Positions 15,386-24,119 of a DNA stretch of 64,000 nucleotides are shown here, in pieces. This stretch comes from Massilia sp. NR 4-1 (GTDB taxonomy: Bacteria > Pseudomonadota > Gammaproteobacteria > Burkholderiales > Burkholderiaceae_D): assembly GCF_001191005.1 (NCBI RefSeq), contig NZ_CP012201.1:4154001-4218000 (forward strand), in the 5' to 3' direction. The notes beneath the pieces were generated by a model. That model had not been told where the DNA came from. It saw nothing but the letters and a program-made list of their open reading frames with translations, and did not search any database. Each line of letters begins with the position of its first letter. Positions within the stretch are counted from its first letter, which is position 1. The position numbers and the translations under genes were made by a program.

Positions 15386-18300
15386 TCAGGCGGCGTGCGA
15401 AGCCGGACCTGGCGGCACGGCCGGTGCGGCCGGCGGCGCGTTGAAGCTGGCGACCAGGGACGCTTCCTTCTGCTTGGCCGCTTTCAGATGGCGTTCCTTC
15501 ACATGGCCATAGCCGCGGATATCCTCGGGGATGCGGGCAATGGCGACCGCCGTCGCCAGATTGTCCGCCGTCAGCTTGGGCAGCAGGGCCGACACGGTCT
15601 GGCGGTATGCGCCGATCAGGGCGCGCTCCATCTTGCGCTCGGCGGTGTAGCCGAAGACATCCAGCGCCGTGCCGCGCAAGCCTTTGAAGCGGGCCAGCAC
15701 ATGGAAGGCCTTCATCATCCACGGGCCGAACTCCTGTTTGAGCAGATGGCCTTCCTTGTCGTGCCTGGCCAGCAGCGGCGGCGCCAGGTGGAACTTCAGC
15801 TTGTAGTCGCCTTCGAACATCGATGCGATCTTCTCGCGGAAGGCCGGATCGCTGTGCAGGCGCGCCACTTCGTACTCGTCCTTATAGGCCATCAGCTTGT
15901 ACAGATAGCGCGCCACGGCCTCGGTCAGGCGCAGTCCCTTGCCGCCCAGTTTTTCCTCGGCGGCGCGCACCTGGGCCACGAAGTCTTGGTACTGGCGCGC
16001 ATAGGCCACGTTCTGGTAAGCCACCAGCAGCTCGGTGCGCTGGGCCAGGATTTCGTCCAGGGTCTGGTTGCGCTTGAACTCGATCACCTTGGCCGGCGTG
16101 GTCAGCTTCGTCACCGCCGCCAGGTCGTGGGCGGCGGCGCGGCCCCAGTTGAAGGCCGATTTATTGAAGCCCACCGAGACATTATTCAGCTCGATCGCCT
16201 TCATCAGCGACGCCTCGCTCAGCGGCACATGGCCTTTCTGGAAGGCGTAGCCCAGCATGAACATATTGGTGGCGATGGAGTCGCCCATCAGCGCGGTGGC
16301 GATCTGGCCGGCATCGACGAAATCGACGCGGCCGGCGCCGCAGGCCTTGACGATCTCGCCCTGCGAGGAAGCGCCGGGGAATTGCCAGTCCGGATTCTTC
16401 ACGAAGGCGGCCGTGGTGGCGCCGGTCGAGTTGATGGCGGCGTAGGTGCGGCCCTCGCCCATGCGCGACAGCGCGTCGCGGCTGGCGGTCACGATCTGAT
16501 CGCAGCCGATCACCAGATCGGCGCTGCCGGTGCCGACGCGGGTCGAGTGCAGGTCGGCCTGCTTGTCGGCCAGACGCACATGCGACATCACCGGGCCGCC
16601 CTTCTGCGCCAGGCCGCTCATGTCCAGCACCACGGCGCCCTTGCCTTCGACGTGGGCCGCCACAGCCAGGATCTGGCCCACCGTGACCACGCCCGTACCG
16701 CCGATGCCGGTGACGAGGATGCCGAACGGCTTCTCGGTCGAGGGCAATACCGGCGCCGGCAAGGCCGGCATGTCGGCGCCGCCGGCGGCGGCTTTCTTCG
16801 GCTTTTTCAAGCCGCCGCCTTCCACCGTGACGAAGCTCGGGCAGAAGCCGGTCACGCAGGAGAAGTCCTTATTGCAGCTGGACTGGTTGATCTGGCGCTT
16901 GCGCCCCAGCTCCGTTTCCAGCGGCTCCACCGACAGGCAGTTGGACTGCACCGAGCAGTCGCCGCAGCCTTCGCACACGGCTTCGTTGATGAAGGCGCGC
17001 TTGGCCGGATCGGGGTATTCATTGCGTTTCCGGCGGCGGCGCTTCTCGGAGGCGCAGGTCTGGTCGTAAATCATGGCCGACACGCCGGGCTTGTCGCGCA
17101 GCTCGCGCTGCACGTCCATCAGCTCGGAGCGGTGGCGCACGGTGACGCCGGCCGCCCAGGCGTAATCGTCCGGATACTTTTCCGGGTCGTCGGTGACGAC
17201 GATGATGGGGCTCACGCCCTCGGCCGCGATCTGGCGCGAAATCATGCCCGGATCGAGCGGGCCGTCGACGTTCTGGCCGCCGGTCATGGCCACCGCGTCG
17301 TTGTACAGGATCTTGTAGGTGATGTTGACCTTGGCCGCCACGGCGGCGCGGATCGCCAGGATGCCGGAATGGAAGTAGGTGCCGTCGCCCAGATTGGTGA
17401 AGACGTGCTTCTCGTTGGTGAACGGCGCCTGGCCGACCCAGGTCACGCCTTCCGCGCCCATATGGGTGAAGGTCGAGGTTTCCCGGTCCATCCACAGCAC
17501 CATGTAGTGGCAGCCGATGCCGGCCATGGCGCGCGAACCTTCCGGTACCTTGGTCGAGCTGTTGTGCGGGCAGCCGGAGCAGAAGTAAGGCGTGCGGTCG
17601 GTCTGCGGATTGGCTTTCACCGGCACCGATTTCAGCACCAGCTCCTTCGCCTCCAGATAGGCGATGCGTTCCTTCACGCGCGCCGCCACCGGATGGCCGT
17701 CGCAGTAATGGGCGATGCGGCTGGCGATGGCGCGCGCGATCTGCGCCGGGCTCAATTCATAGGTGGCCGGCAGCAGCCAGTCGCCGTGGCCGCTGCGGTG
17801 CTTGTTCGACCATTCGCCGGTGTCGTCGAATTTGCCGACCACGCGCGGCCGTTCGCCGTCCGGCAGGTTGTACAGCTCTTCCTTCAAGGCGTATTCGAGG
17901 ATCTGGCGCTTCTCTTCCACCACCAGGATCTCATCCAGGCCGCGCGCGAAGTTGTGCACGCCCTCCGCTTCCAGCGGCCAGGTCATGCCGATCTTGTACA
18001 GGCGGATGCCGATGTCGGCGGCGGCCTGCTCGTCGATGCCCAGGTCGGCCAGGGCCTGGCGCGTGTCCAGATAGGACTTGCCGGCGGTGATGATGCCGAT
18101 GCGCGCTTTCGGGCTGTCCCAGATGATCTTGTTGAGCTTATTGGCGCGCACATAGGCCAGGGCCGCGTACCACTTGTAGCTGTTCATGCGCACTTCCATG
18201 TCCAGCACCGTGTCCGGCCAGCGGATATTCAGGCCGCCTTCGGGCAGCTCGAAATCGTCCGGCATGGCGATCTGCACGCGGTCGGGATCGAAGTCCACCA

Positions 18301-18964
18301 CCGCGCCCGACTCGATGATGTCGGTCACGCATTTCATCGACACCCACAGGCCGGTGTAGCGGCTCATGGCCCAGGCATGCAGGCCGTAGTCGATGTATTC
18401 CTGCACCGAGGACGGGTACAGCACCGGAATGCCGCAGGCGTTCAGGATATGGTCGGACTGGTGGGCGGTGGACGAGGACTTGGCGGCATGGTCGTCGCCG
18501 GCCAGCACCAGCACGCCGCCGTGCTTGGAAGAGCCGGCGTTATTGGCGTGCTTGAAGACGTCGCCGCAGCGGTCCACGCCGGGGCCTTTGCCGTACCACA
18601 TGGAGAAGACGCCGTCGTATTTCGCGTCAGGGAAAAGATTGGTTTGCTGCGTACCCCAGACGGCCGTTGCGGCCAGGTCTTCGTTCATGCCGGGGTGGAA
18701 TTTGACGTGGTGGGCTTCCAGGTATTTGCGGGCCTTCATGGCCGTCTGGTCCACGCTGGTGACGGGAGAACCGCGGTAACCGGTGATATAGCCGGCGGTG
18801 TTCAATCCCGCTTTCAGGTCGCGCTCGCGCTGCAGCATGGGTAGCCGGATCAGGGCCTGCGTACCGGTCATGAAAGCGCGGCCGCGTTCCAGCGTCCACT
18901 TGTCGTCTAGCGAGATCTCGTGCGCGGGCGTACCGAGCAGCGAGCTCTTGGCTGGTGCATTCAT
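15386..18964 (-). CDS. Indolepyruvate ferredoxin oxidoreductase, fused alpha-beta type
   Basis: A 1192-residue single-chain enzyme, the usual length for the fused proteobacterial form. It oxidatively decarboxylates aryl pyruvates to aryl-CoA using thiamine diphosphate, iron-sulfur clusters and ferredoxin. The N-terminal part has the pyrimidine-binding region with GYRGSPVTS. The central part has a CSGCPHN motif, thiamine-site segments (GIGCHYM, NLGDGTYFHSG) and a cluster-binding block with CEGCGDC, NC and SCVTGFCPS. The C-terminal part (from about residue 735, GILVTGIGGTGVVT) is the gamma-type domain. Placement beside 4-hydroxyphenylpyruvate dioxygenase and a divergent Lrp regulator points to catabolism of aromatic amino acids. 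A GGAGA ribosome site precedes the ATG. Confidence 0.92.
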   Translation of the reverse strand: MNAPAKSSLLGTPAHEISLDDKWTLERGRAFMTGTQALIRLPMLQRERDLKAGLNTAGYITGYRGSPVTSVDQTAMKARKYLEAHHVKFHPGMNEDLAATAVWGTQQTNLFPDAKYDGVFSMWYGKGPGVDRCGDVFKHANNAGSSKHGGVLVLAGDDHAAKSSSTAHQSDHILNACGIPVLYPSSVQEYIDYGLHAWAMSRYTGLWVSMKCVTDIIESGAVVDFDPDRVQIAMPDDFELPEGGLNIRWPDTVLDMEVRMNSYKWYAALAYVRANKLNKIIWDSPKARIGIITAGKSYLDTRQALADLGIDEQAAADIGIRLYKIGMTWPLEAEGVHNFARGLDEILVVEEKRQILEYALKEELYNLPDGERPRVVGKFDDTGEWSNKHRSGHGDWLLPATYELSPAQIARAIASRIAHYCDGHPVAARVKERIAYLEAKELVLKSVPVKANPQTDRTPYFCSGCPHNSSTKVPEGSRAMAGIGCHYMVLWMDRETSTFTHMGAEGVTWVGQAPFTNEKHVFTNLGDGTYFHSGILAIRAAVAAKVNITYKILYNDAVAMTGGQNVDGPLDPGMISRQIAAEGVSPIIVVTDDPEKYPDDYAWAAGVTVRHRSELMDVQRELRDKPGVSAMIYDQTCASEKRRRRKRNEYPDPAKRAFINEAVCEGCGDCSVQSNCLSVEPLETELGRKRQINQSSCNKDFSCVTGFCPSFVTVEGGGLKKPKKAAAGGADMPALPAPVLPSTEKPFGILVTGIGGTGVVTVGQILAVAAHVEGKGAVVLDMSGLAQKGGPVMSHVRLADKQADLHSTRVGTGSADLVIGCDQIVTASRDALSRMGEGRTYAAINSTGATTAAFVKNPDWQFPGASSQGEIVKACGAGRVDFVDAGQIATALMGDSIATNMFMLGYAFQKGHVPLSEASLMKAIELNNVSVGFNKSAFNWGRAAAHDLAAVTKLTTPAKVIEFKRNQTLDEILAQRTELLVAYQNVAYARQYQDFVAQVRAAEEKLGGKGLRLTEAVARYLYKLMAYKDEYEVARLHSDPAFREKIASMFEGDYKLKFHLAPPLLARHDKEGHLLKQEFGPWMMKAFHVLARFKGLRGTALDVFGYTAERKMERALIGAYRQTVSALLPKLTADNLATAVAIARIPEDIRGYGHVKERHLKAAKQKEASLVASFNAPPAAPAVPPGPASHAA

Positions 18965-18993
18965 TGTGTGTCTCCAATATTCACAAACTGCTC

Positions 18994-19029
18994 AAGCCGG
19001 CGTTCCGTCTGACGCGGAACTGCCGGCTT
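18994..19029 (-). terminator. Strong hairpin between hppD and the oxidoreductase gene
   Basis: AAGCCGGC-GTTCCG pairs with CGGAAC-T-GCCGGCTT: 14 bp with one bulge and a seven-base loop. There is no T run, so it may be an attenuator, an mRNA processing site or a factor-dependent stop that sets the ratio of the two enzymes. Confidence 0.45.
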
Positions 19030-19111
19030 GCTCTCTGTATCCCCGCAACCCTTTACGCCATGGCCACCGTTCTATGCGGCGGTCCCTGGCAGCGCTCCGG
19101 GGATCGAATGA

Positions 19112-20233
19112 TTATGCTGCGGTCTTGCTTGGATCCTCCAGTACGCCGCGGCGGATCTGATCCAGTTCGATCGATTCGAACAGGGCGCGGAAGTTGCCTT
19201 CGCCGAAGCCCTGGTCGCCCTTGCGCTGGATGATTTCGAAGAAGATCGGGCCGATCACGTTCTGCGTGAAGATCTGCAGCAGCAGCTCGCGCTCGTTCTC
19301 GGCGCTGCGGCCGTCGATCAGGATGCGCAGGCGGCGCAGTTCTTCCAGCTGCTCGCCGTGGTTCGGCAGGCGGCGGTTCACCAGCTCGTAGTAGGTCTCG
19401 ATGGTGTCCTGGAAGATGATGCCGTTGTCGCGCAGGCCTTGCACGGTGCTGTACACGTCGTCGGTGCCCAGCGCGATGTGCTGGATGCCTTCGCCGTGGT
19501 ATTCGTTCAGGTACTCGGCGATCTGCGATTTATCGTCCGACGATTCGTTGATCGGGATGCGGATCTTGCCGCAAGGCGAAGTCATGGCCTTCGATTTCAG
19601 GCCGGTCAGCTTGCCCTCGATGTCGAAGTAGCGCACTTCGCGGAAGTTGAACAGGCGCTCGTAGAAGTCGGCCCATTCCTTCATGCGGCCACGGTAAACG
19701 TTGTGGGTCAGGTGGTCGATATAGGTCAGGCCCTTGCCGACCGGATTGGCTTCGGCGCCGGGAATGGCGACGAAGTCGGCGTCGTAGATGCTGATGTCGC
19801 CGATGCTGCCGGGCGCCGCATCCTTGTTCTTGCCGCGCCAGCGGTCCACCAGGTACAGCAGGGAATCGCCCACGCCCTTGATGGCGGGGATGTTCAGTTC
19901 CATCGGACCGGTCTTGTTATCGAAGCCCCAGGCGCCCAGTTCCAGCGCGCGCTGGTAGGCATAGGCAGCGTCGTTGACGCGGATGGCGATGGCGCAGACG
20001 GAAGGGCCATGCTGGCGCGCGAAGCGCTGGGCAAAGGAATCCTTCTCGGCGTTGATGATGAAATTGATATCGCCCTGGCGGTACAGCGTCACGTCCTTGT
20101 GGCGGTGACGGGCGATGGCGGTGAAGCCCATGCTTTCGAACAGGGCGCCGAGGGCTTTCGGATCAGGGGCGGCGTATTCGACGAACTCGAAGCCGTCCGT
20201 ACCCATCGGGTTTTCCCAGGGGGTGAATTTCAT
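19112..20233 (-). CDS. hppD: 4-Hydroxyphenylpyruvate dioxygenase
   Basis: A 373-residue non-haem iron enzyme that converts 4-hydroxyphenylpyruvate to homogentisate in tyrosine breakdown. The three iron ligands fit His174 (IDHLTHNV), His252 (GIQHIALGTDD) and Glu333 (GPIFFEIIQRKGD). The C-terminal GFGEGNFRALFESIE gate helix is intact. The start is the ATG at 20233 with a good AAGGAG; the in-frame extension to 20284 has no support. It is divergent from an Lrp-type regulator and followed by the indolepyruvate oxidoreductase in the same direction. Homogentisate dioxygenase and later steps are not in the window. Confidence 0.96.
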   Translation of the reverse strand: MKFTPWENPMGTDGFEFVEYAAPDPKALGALFESMGFTAIARHRHKDVTLYRQGDINFIINAEKDSFAQRFARQHGPSVCAIAIRVNDAAYAYQRALELGAWGFDNKTGPMELNIPAIKGVGDSLLYLVDRWRGKNKDAAPGSIGDISIYDADFVAIPGAEANPVGKGLTYIDHLTHNVYRGRMKEWADFYERLFNFREVRYFDIEGKLTGLKSKAMTSPCGKIRIPINESSDDKSQIAEYLNEYHGEGIQHIALGTDDVYSTVQGLRDNGIIFQDTIETYYELVNRRLPNHGEQLEELRRLRILIDGRSAENERELLLQIFTQNVIGPIFFEIIQRKGDQGFGEGNFRALFESIELDQIRRGVLEDPSKTAA

Positions 20234-20260
20234 GCGTGTCTCCTTATCAGAATGACGCAC

Positions 20261-20266
20261 AGTATA
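20261..20266 (-). promoter_or_regulatory. -10 box of hppD
   Basis: TATACT read leftwards, about 28 bases before the hppD ATG. A TTTAAT 16 bases further upstream could serve as the -35. Confidence 0.5.
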
Positions 20267-20320
20267 GACCCCGAAGGGCGGCATTAAATTGCAAACATTT
20301 CCCGTGCCACCCAGACTTGA

Positions 20321-20333
20321 GCAATAATATTGC
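20321..20333. promoter_or_regulatory. Perfect palindrome in the hppD/lrp divergent region, candidate Lrp operator
   Basis: GCAATA-A-TATTGC is a perfect 13-base palindrome with an AT-rich centre, of the kind bound by Lrp/AsnC dimers. It covers a TAATAT that could be the -10 of the lrp gene, which would fit autoregulation. Confidence 0.5.
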
Positions 20334-20359
20334 GAAAATACTGTTTAAATGAGGAATTC

Positions 20360-20881
20360 ATGACCAAGATTGCGTTGGACAAAACCGACCGTAAAATTTT
20401 GTCTATTTTGCAAGGAGATGGACGTCTTTCCAACCAGGATGTGGCCGAGCAGGTGAACCTCTCGCCCTCCCCCTGTCTGCGCCGCATCAAGCGTCTGGAA
20501 GAGGAAGGCGTGATCCGCCAATACGTGGCCCTGCTGGACCCGGACAAGATCGGCCTGGGCCTGCTGGCCTATGTCAATGTGCGGCTGGAGAAGCACAGCG
20601 ACGCGGCCGCCCACAGCAATGCGCGCGCCCTCGGCGTGAACCCGACGGCCGCCTCGCCGCGCGCCGATTTCGCCGTCGCCGTCGAGCAGTGGCCGGAAGT
20701 GGTGGCCTGCTATGCGATGACGGGCGAGATGGATTATCTGCTGCGCGTGCACGTGGAAGACATGGACCACTTCTCGCGCTTCATGATGGCCACCCTGCTG
20801 CGCCACCCGGCCGTGCTGGACGTGAAATCGAGCTTCGCCCTGCAGCGCATCAAGGACACCACGGCGCTGCCGCTGGTGTAA
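20360..20881 (+). CDS. Lrp/AsnC family transcriptional regulator
   Basis: A 173-residue regulator with an N-terminal winged helix (about 5-60; LDKTDRKILSILQGDGRLSNQDVAE, recognition helix SPSPCLRRIKRLEEEGVI) and a C-terminal AsnC/RAM ligand-binding domain (about 65-160, ending EVVACYAMTGEMDYLLRV). The start is the ATG at 20360 behind GAGGAA. A small insertion at about residues 88-108 (NARALGVNPTAASPRAD) is longer than usual between the first RAM strand and helix. It is divergent from hppD, so control of tyrosine catabolism in response to an amino acid is the likely role. The next gene starts five bases after its stop. Confidence 0.92.
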   Translation: MTKIALDKTDRKILSILQGDGRLSNQDVAEQVNLSPSPCLRRIKRLEEEGVIRQYVALLDPDKIGLGLLAYVNVRLEKHSDAAAHSNARALGVNPTAASPRADFAVAVEQWPEVVACYAMTGEMDYLLRVHVEDMDHFSRFMMATLLRHPAVLDVKSSFALQRIKDTTALPLV

Positions 20882-20886
20882 ACCGC

Positions 20887-21303
20887 ATGTCTAGCGCCGC
20901 GCACAGCTACCGCCCCGCCGAATTCGACGAACTGCAGCTGCAGGCGCGCTGGCTGGATGCGGAGCATGCGCGGCGGGCCTACGCATATGCCCTGCAATAC
21001 GCCCATCCCCGGCACTATGGCCTGAACGGCGCCACTGTCGATCAGATCGAGCAGCACCTGATCGCCAGCCGCACCGTCGCCCGCGCTTGGCTGGCGACCC
21101 GGCTTTCGGCCGTCGGCACGGTGCAGATCGTCTTCGGCGACGACGAAGTCTGCGTGGTCCCGGCCGCGCAATTTCTCGCCAGCTGGGACCAGCTCTTCGT
21201 CCCCAGCCGCGACGACGCCATCATTCTGCACAACCTCGACCAGACCGTGCTGTTCTACTGCCACGAAGAGGAGCTCGAAATCGGCCAGCGCAGGACCGTT
21301 TGA
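20887..21303 (+). CDS. Hypothetical protein, cotranscribed with lrp
   Basis: A 138-residue soluble protein that I do not recognise. The ATG at 20887 follows the lrp stop by five bases, so the two genes share a transcript. The sequence is mixed alpha/beta: an N-terminal helical half (about 10-75) and a C-terminal half with alternating strands, VQIVFGDDEVCVVP and DAIILHNLDQTVLFYCHEEELEIG. No signal peptide or membrane segment is visible, and no catalytic motif. GC content and codon use match the neighbours. A role linked to aromatic amino acid metabolism or to Lrp is only inferred from position. Confidence 0.75.
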   Translation: MSSAAHSYRPAEFDELQLQARWLDAEHARRAYAYALQYAHPRHYGLNGATVDQIEQHLIASRTVARAWLATRLSAVGTVQIVFGDDEVCVVPAAQFLASWDQLFVPSRDDAIILHNLDQTVLFYCHEEELEIGQRRTV

Positions 21304-21404
21304 GATAAGAAAACTCACTTCGACGCATGGCCGATTGGCTTGTAGCGAAGAGCCCCGATGAACTCATCGAGGCATTAACGCCGACCGGGCACTCCCTGTC
21401 CATT

Positions 21405-21418
21405 TAGACTTAAGTCTA
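21405..21418. repeat. 14-bp perfect palindrome in a convergent intergenic region
   Basis: TAGACTTAAGTCTA, within the 159-base gap between two convergent genes. It is too short for a typical terminator and AT-rich, so it may be a protein binding site or chance. Confidence 0.4.
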
Positions 21419-21462
21419 GCACGCTAAAACTCATCGCCTTGCGCGAAACACGACCGCGAAGA

Positions 21463-22140
21463 TTAGTTGTCCGGCTTATGGCCGGGCAGCTTGTCGAGCA
21501 GCTTGGCGGCGGCGCGGACGTTGGCCTTGAGGGCGTAGTCGATGGTTGCCAGTTGCTCCTGCATGGCTTCCTGCAGCACGCTGGCCGGATCGGCCGGCGG
21601 CAGCTTGAGGTAGGCGTCGGCTTCGCCGTAGTCGCGGTGGATTTCCATGCCGGCCTTTTTTGCGATGTGCATCATGGTCTGGTTGGATGACAGGCAGTGC
21701 ATGTACAGCGTGTCGATATCGTTGTTGCGGCAAGCGATATTGGCGCGCTGGAACAGCTTGGAGCCGATGCCCAGGCCGCGCGCCGTCTTCAGCACCGAAA
21801 CGCCGAATTCGGCCACCTGCTCCTTGTCCGTCACGCCGCTCTGGGAAGGCTCTTTCGGCGCGAACGCCAGGTGGCCGACGGCCACCAGCTTGAACACGCG
21901 GTTGTAGACGCCAAACACCAGGTCGCGCCCGAAGTCGATGCCGTTGACGTACTTGGTGATCTGCTCGTCCGGCAACTGGGAGCCGAAGCGCAGCAGCCGG
22001 TCGCTCTTTTCCAGCGCCAGAAAATGCTTGAGCATGCGGCGCCGGTCGCGCTCGCGCAACTCCTTGACCGGCACCGTTTCGCGCTGCGAGCCGCCGAACC
22101 AGCGGCGCAGCGGATTGCCAAACAAATTCAGGCTGCTCAT
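21463..22140 (-). CDS. GNAT family N-acetyltransferase
   Basis: A 225-residue protein with a GNAT fold at about 25-180. The acetyl-CoA pyrophosphate loop is recognisable in VSVLKTARGLGIGSKLFQRA (the R/Q-x-x-G-x-G/A pattern as RGLGIG), followed by the fourth helix and LYMHCLSSNQTMMHIAKKAGM. The N-terminal LFGNPLRRWFGG and the C-terminal helical tail (about 185-225) are features of a Burkholderiales family found next to cca. The substrate is unknown. It is the last gene of a five-gene leftward operon, two bases after the cca stop. Confidence 0.87.
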   Translation of the reverse strand: MSSLNLFGNPLRRWFGGSQRETVPVKELRERDRRRMLKHFLALEKSDRLLRFGSQLPDEQITKYVNGIDFGRDLVFGVYNRVFKLVAVGHLAFAPKEPSQSGVTDKEQVAEFGVSVLKTARGLGIGSKLFQRANIACRNNDIDTLYMHCLSSNQTMMHIAKKAGMEIHRDYGEADAYLKLPPADPASVLQEAMQEQLATIDYALKANVRAAAKLLDKLPGHKPDN

Positions 22141-22142
22141 GC

Positions 22143-23390
22143 CTAATCTCCTTCTCCATCATGATCCGCTCCCAGCGCGGCACGCACGGCGCCGACACGG
22201 GCGCGGTGCACCATTTCCGGAATGCGCGCCGGTTCGCTGCAGCGCTGGGCGATTTCGCCGGCGTTCACGCCGCGCGCGGCGGCCAGGGCTTGTTCCAGAT
22301 ACGCCAGTTGCGGATAGGGCGCGTCGCGGAAGCTGACGCCCTGCCCTTCGCGGCCGCGCGCATCGCATTGCGCGGCCAGCAGCAGCTGGCTGAAACGGGC
22401 CGGCTTGCGGAAGCCGTCGCAGCGCTCCAGCAGCTTGACGATGGTATTCGGGCGCAGCTCCAGCGCGCGCGCCACATTGCCATGCTCGCGCGCCGTCATC
22501 ACGGCCAGGTCGCGGCATTCGACCGGCACCTTCAGACGCTGGCAAACCTGCTGCACCAGTTCCACGCCCAGGCCTTCGTGGCCGTGATGGGCCGGCCATT
22601 GCTCGGACGGCGTCGCCCCCTTGCCCAGGTCGTGCAGCAGGGCGGCGAAGCGCACCGGCAGCTCATGATTCCGGGAAGCGGCATAGTCCACCACCTGCTG
22701 CATATGGATGCCGGTGTCGATTTCGGGATGGTGCTTTTCCGGCTGCGGCACGCCCCACAGGCGGTCCAGCTCGGGCACGATGCGCGCCAGCGCGCCGCAG
22801 TCGCGCAGCACCTGCAGCATGCGCGAGGGCTGCTGCTCCATCAAGCCGCGCGACAGTTCCTGCCAGACGCGTTCGGCCACCAGGGCGTCGACCTCGCCCT
22901 CATCCACCATCTTGCGCATCAGCGCATTGGTTTCGGGGGCGACGCGGAACTCCGGATAGCGCGCGGCGAAGCGCGCCACGCGCAGGATGCGCACCGGGTC
23001 TTCGGCAAAGGCGTCCGAGACATGGCGGAAGATGCGGTCGCGGATATCCTGCTGCCCCTTGAAGGGATCGGTCAGCGCGCCATCCTCGGCGCGGGCGATG
23101 GCGTTGATGGTCAGGTCGCGCCGCACCAGATCGTCCTCCAGCGTGACGTCGGGCGCGGTGTGGAAGACGAAGCCCTTGTAGCCGGGCGCGGTCTTGCGCT
23201 CGGTGCGCGCCAGCGCATATTCCTCCTGCGTCTGCGGATGCAGGAAGACCGGGAAATCCTTGCCCACCGGACGGAAGCCCTGCTCCAGCATCTCCTCCGG
23301 CGTGGCGCCCACCACCACATGGTCGTGGTCTTTTACAGGCAGGCCAAGCAGCGCATCGCGCACGGCCCCGCCGACAACATAAGTCTTCAA
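22143..23390 (-). CDS. cca: Multifunctional CCA-adding tRNA nucleotidyltransferase with HD domain
   Basis: A 415-residue enzyme that builds or repairs the 3' CCA of tRNAs. The nucleotidyltransferase head has YVVGGAVRDALLG and the metal-binding DHD. The flexible-loop region RRDLTINAIA and the neck domain with EDPVRILRVARFAARY follow. The C-terminal HD domain (RFAALLHDLGKG) gives 2'-nucleotidase, phosphodiesterase and phosphatase activity in this type. The best start is a TTG at 23390, because the conserved protein begins exactly there; TTGA overlaps the stop of the upstream GST gene. The longer open frame upstream lies in the GST gene. Confidence 0.94.
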   Translation of the reverse strand: MKTYVVGGAVRDALLGLPVKDHDHVVVGATPEEMLEQGFRPVGKDFPVFLHPQTQEEYALARTERKTAPGYKGFVFHTAPDVTLEDDLVRRDLTINAIARAEDGALTDPFKGQQDIRDRIFRHVSDAFAEDPVRILRVARFAARYPEFRVAPETNALMRKMVDEGEVDALVAERVWQELSRGLMEQQPSRMLQVLRDCGALARIVPELDRLWGVPQPEKHHPEIDTGIHMQQVVDYAASRNHELPVRFAALLHDLGKGATPSEQWPAHHGHEGLGVELVQQVCQRLKVPVECRDLAVMTAREHGNVARALELRPNTIVKLLERCDGFRKPARFSQLLLAAQCDARGREGQGVSFRDAPYPQLAYLEQALAAARGVNAGEIAQRCSEPARIPEMVHRARVGAVRAALGADHDGEGD

Positions 23391-24106
23391 TCCGGCATCT
23401 CCGCGTCGTGCAGCGGGGCGCTTTCGGTTTCGGCCAGGGCTTCCTCCACCCAGCGCGCCACGGCCGGATGGGCCAGCACGCGCGCGCAGTAGGCCGACAG
23501 CGCGGGCGGCAGGCTCACGCCGTAAGTCTTGAAGCGCGTCACCACCGGCGCGAAGAAGGCGTCGGCCAGCGAGAATTCGCCGAACAGGAAATGGTTGTGG
23601 CCAAAGCGGCTCAGGCACTCTTCCCAGATTTCGCTGATGCGGCCGATATCGGCCTGGGTGGCCGGCGTGCGGCCCTTGCCCGGATAGCTGCGCTTGATAT
23701 TCATCGCCATCGTGCTGCGCAGGCTGGCGAAGCTCGAATGCATTTCCGCGCACACCGAGCGCGCCATGGCGCGCGCCGCCACGTCCTGCGGCCACAGATG
23801 CTTGTCGGGGAACTGCTCGGCCAGGTACTCGCAGATGGCCAAGCTGTCCCAGATCGTCATCTCGCCGGCCAGCAGCACCGGCACACGGCCGCTGGCGCAA
23901 TAGTCGGCGATCTTGTTCGAGGTGTCCGGCTGGTCGAGCAGCACGCGCACCTCGTTGAAGGGGATGGCGAAGGCAACCAGGGCCACCCAGGGCCGCATCG
24001 ACCAGCTCGAATAATTCTTGTTGCCGATGACCAGGGTCAGGCCCGGTTCACGGGCGGCGGCCAGGGTCTGGCTCAGGGTCGGATCAAGTTCTGTGGTTTG
24101 CATCAT
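23387..24106 (-). CDS. Glutathione S-transferase family protein
   Basis: A 239-residue protein with a thioredoxin-like N-terminal domain (about 20-100; LVIGNKNYSSWSMRPWV with the catalytic-position Ser, GRVPVLL cis-Pro and DSLAICEYLAE glutathione-binding Ser) and an all-helical C-terminal domain with FLFGEFSLADAFFAPVV. Enzymes of this class conjugate or isomerise with glutathione; the substrate is unknown. Two consecutive ATGs at 24106 and 24103 follow CAGGA. It sits 13 bases after the NDUFA9-like gene and overlaps the cca start by four bases, so translation is likely coupled. Confidence 0.9.
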   Translation of the reverse strand: MMQTTELDPTLSQTLAAAREPGLTLVIGNKNYSSWSMRPWVALVAFAIPFNEVRVLLDQPDTSNKIADYCASGRVPVLLAGEMTIWDSLAICEYLAEQFPDKHLWPQDVAARAMARSVCAEMHSSFASLRSTMAMNIKRSYPGKGRTPATQADIGRISEIWEECLSRFGHNHFLFGEFSLADAFFAPVVTRFKTYGVSLPPALSAYCARVLAHPAVARWVEEALAETESAPLHDAEMPD

Positions 24107-24119
24107 GGTCCTGTTCAGG

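Noticed and set aside
15296..18844. A rightward open frame of 1182 codons
   Set aside because: Antisense to the indolepyruvate oxidoreductase gene, which has clear domains and a ribosome site. The rightward translation has no family features.
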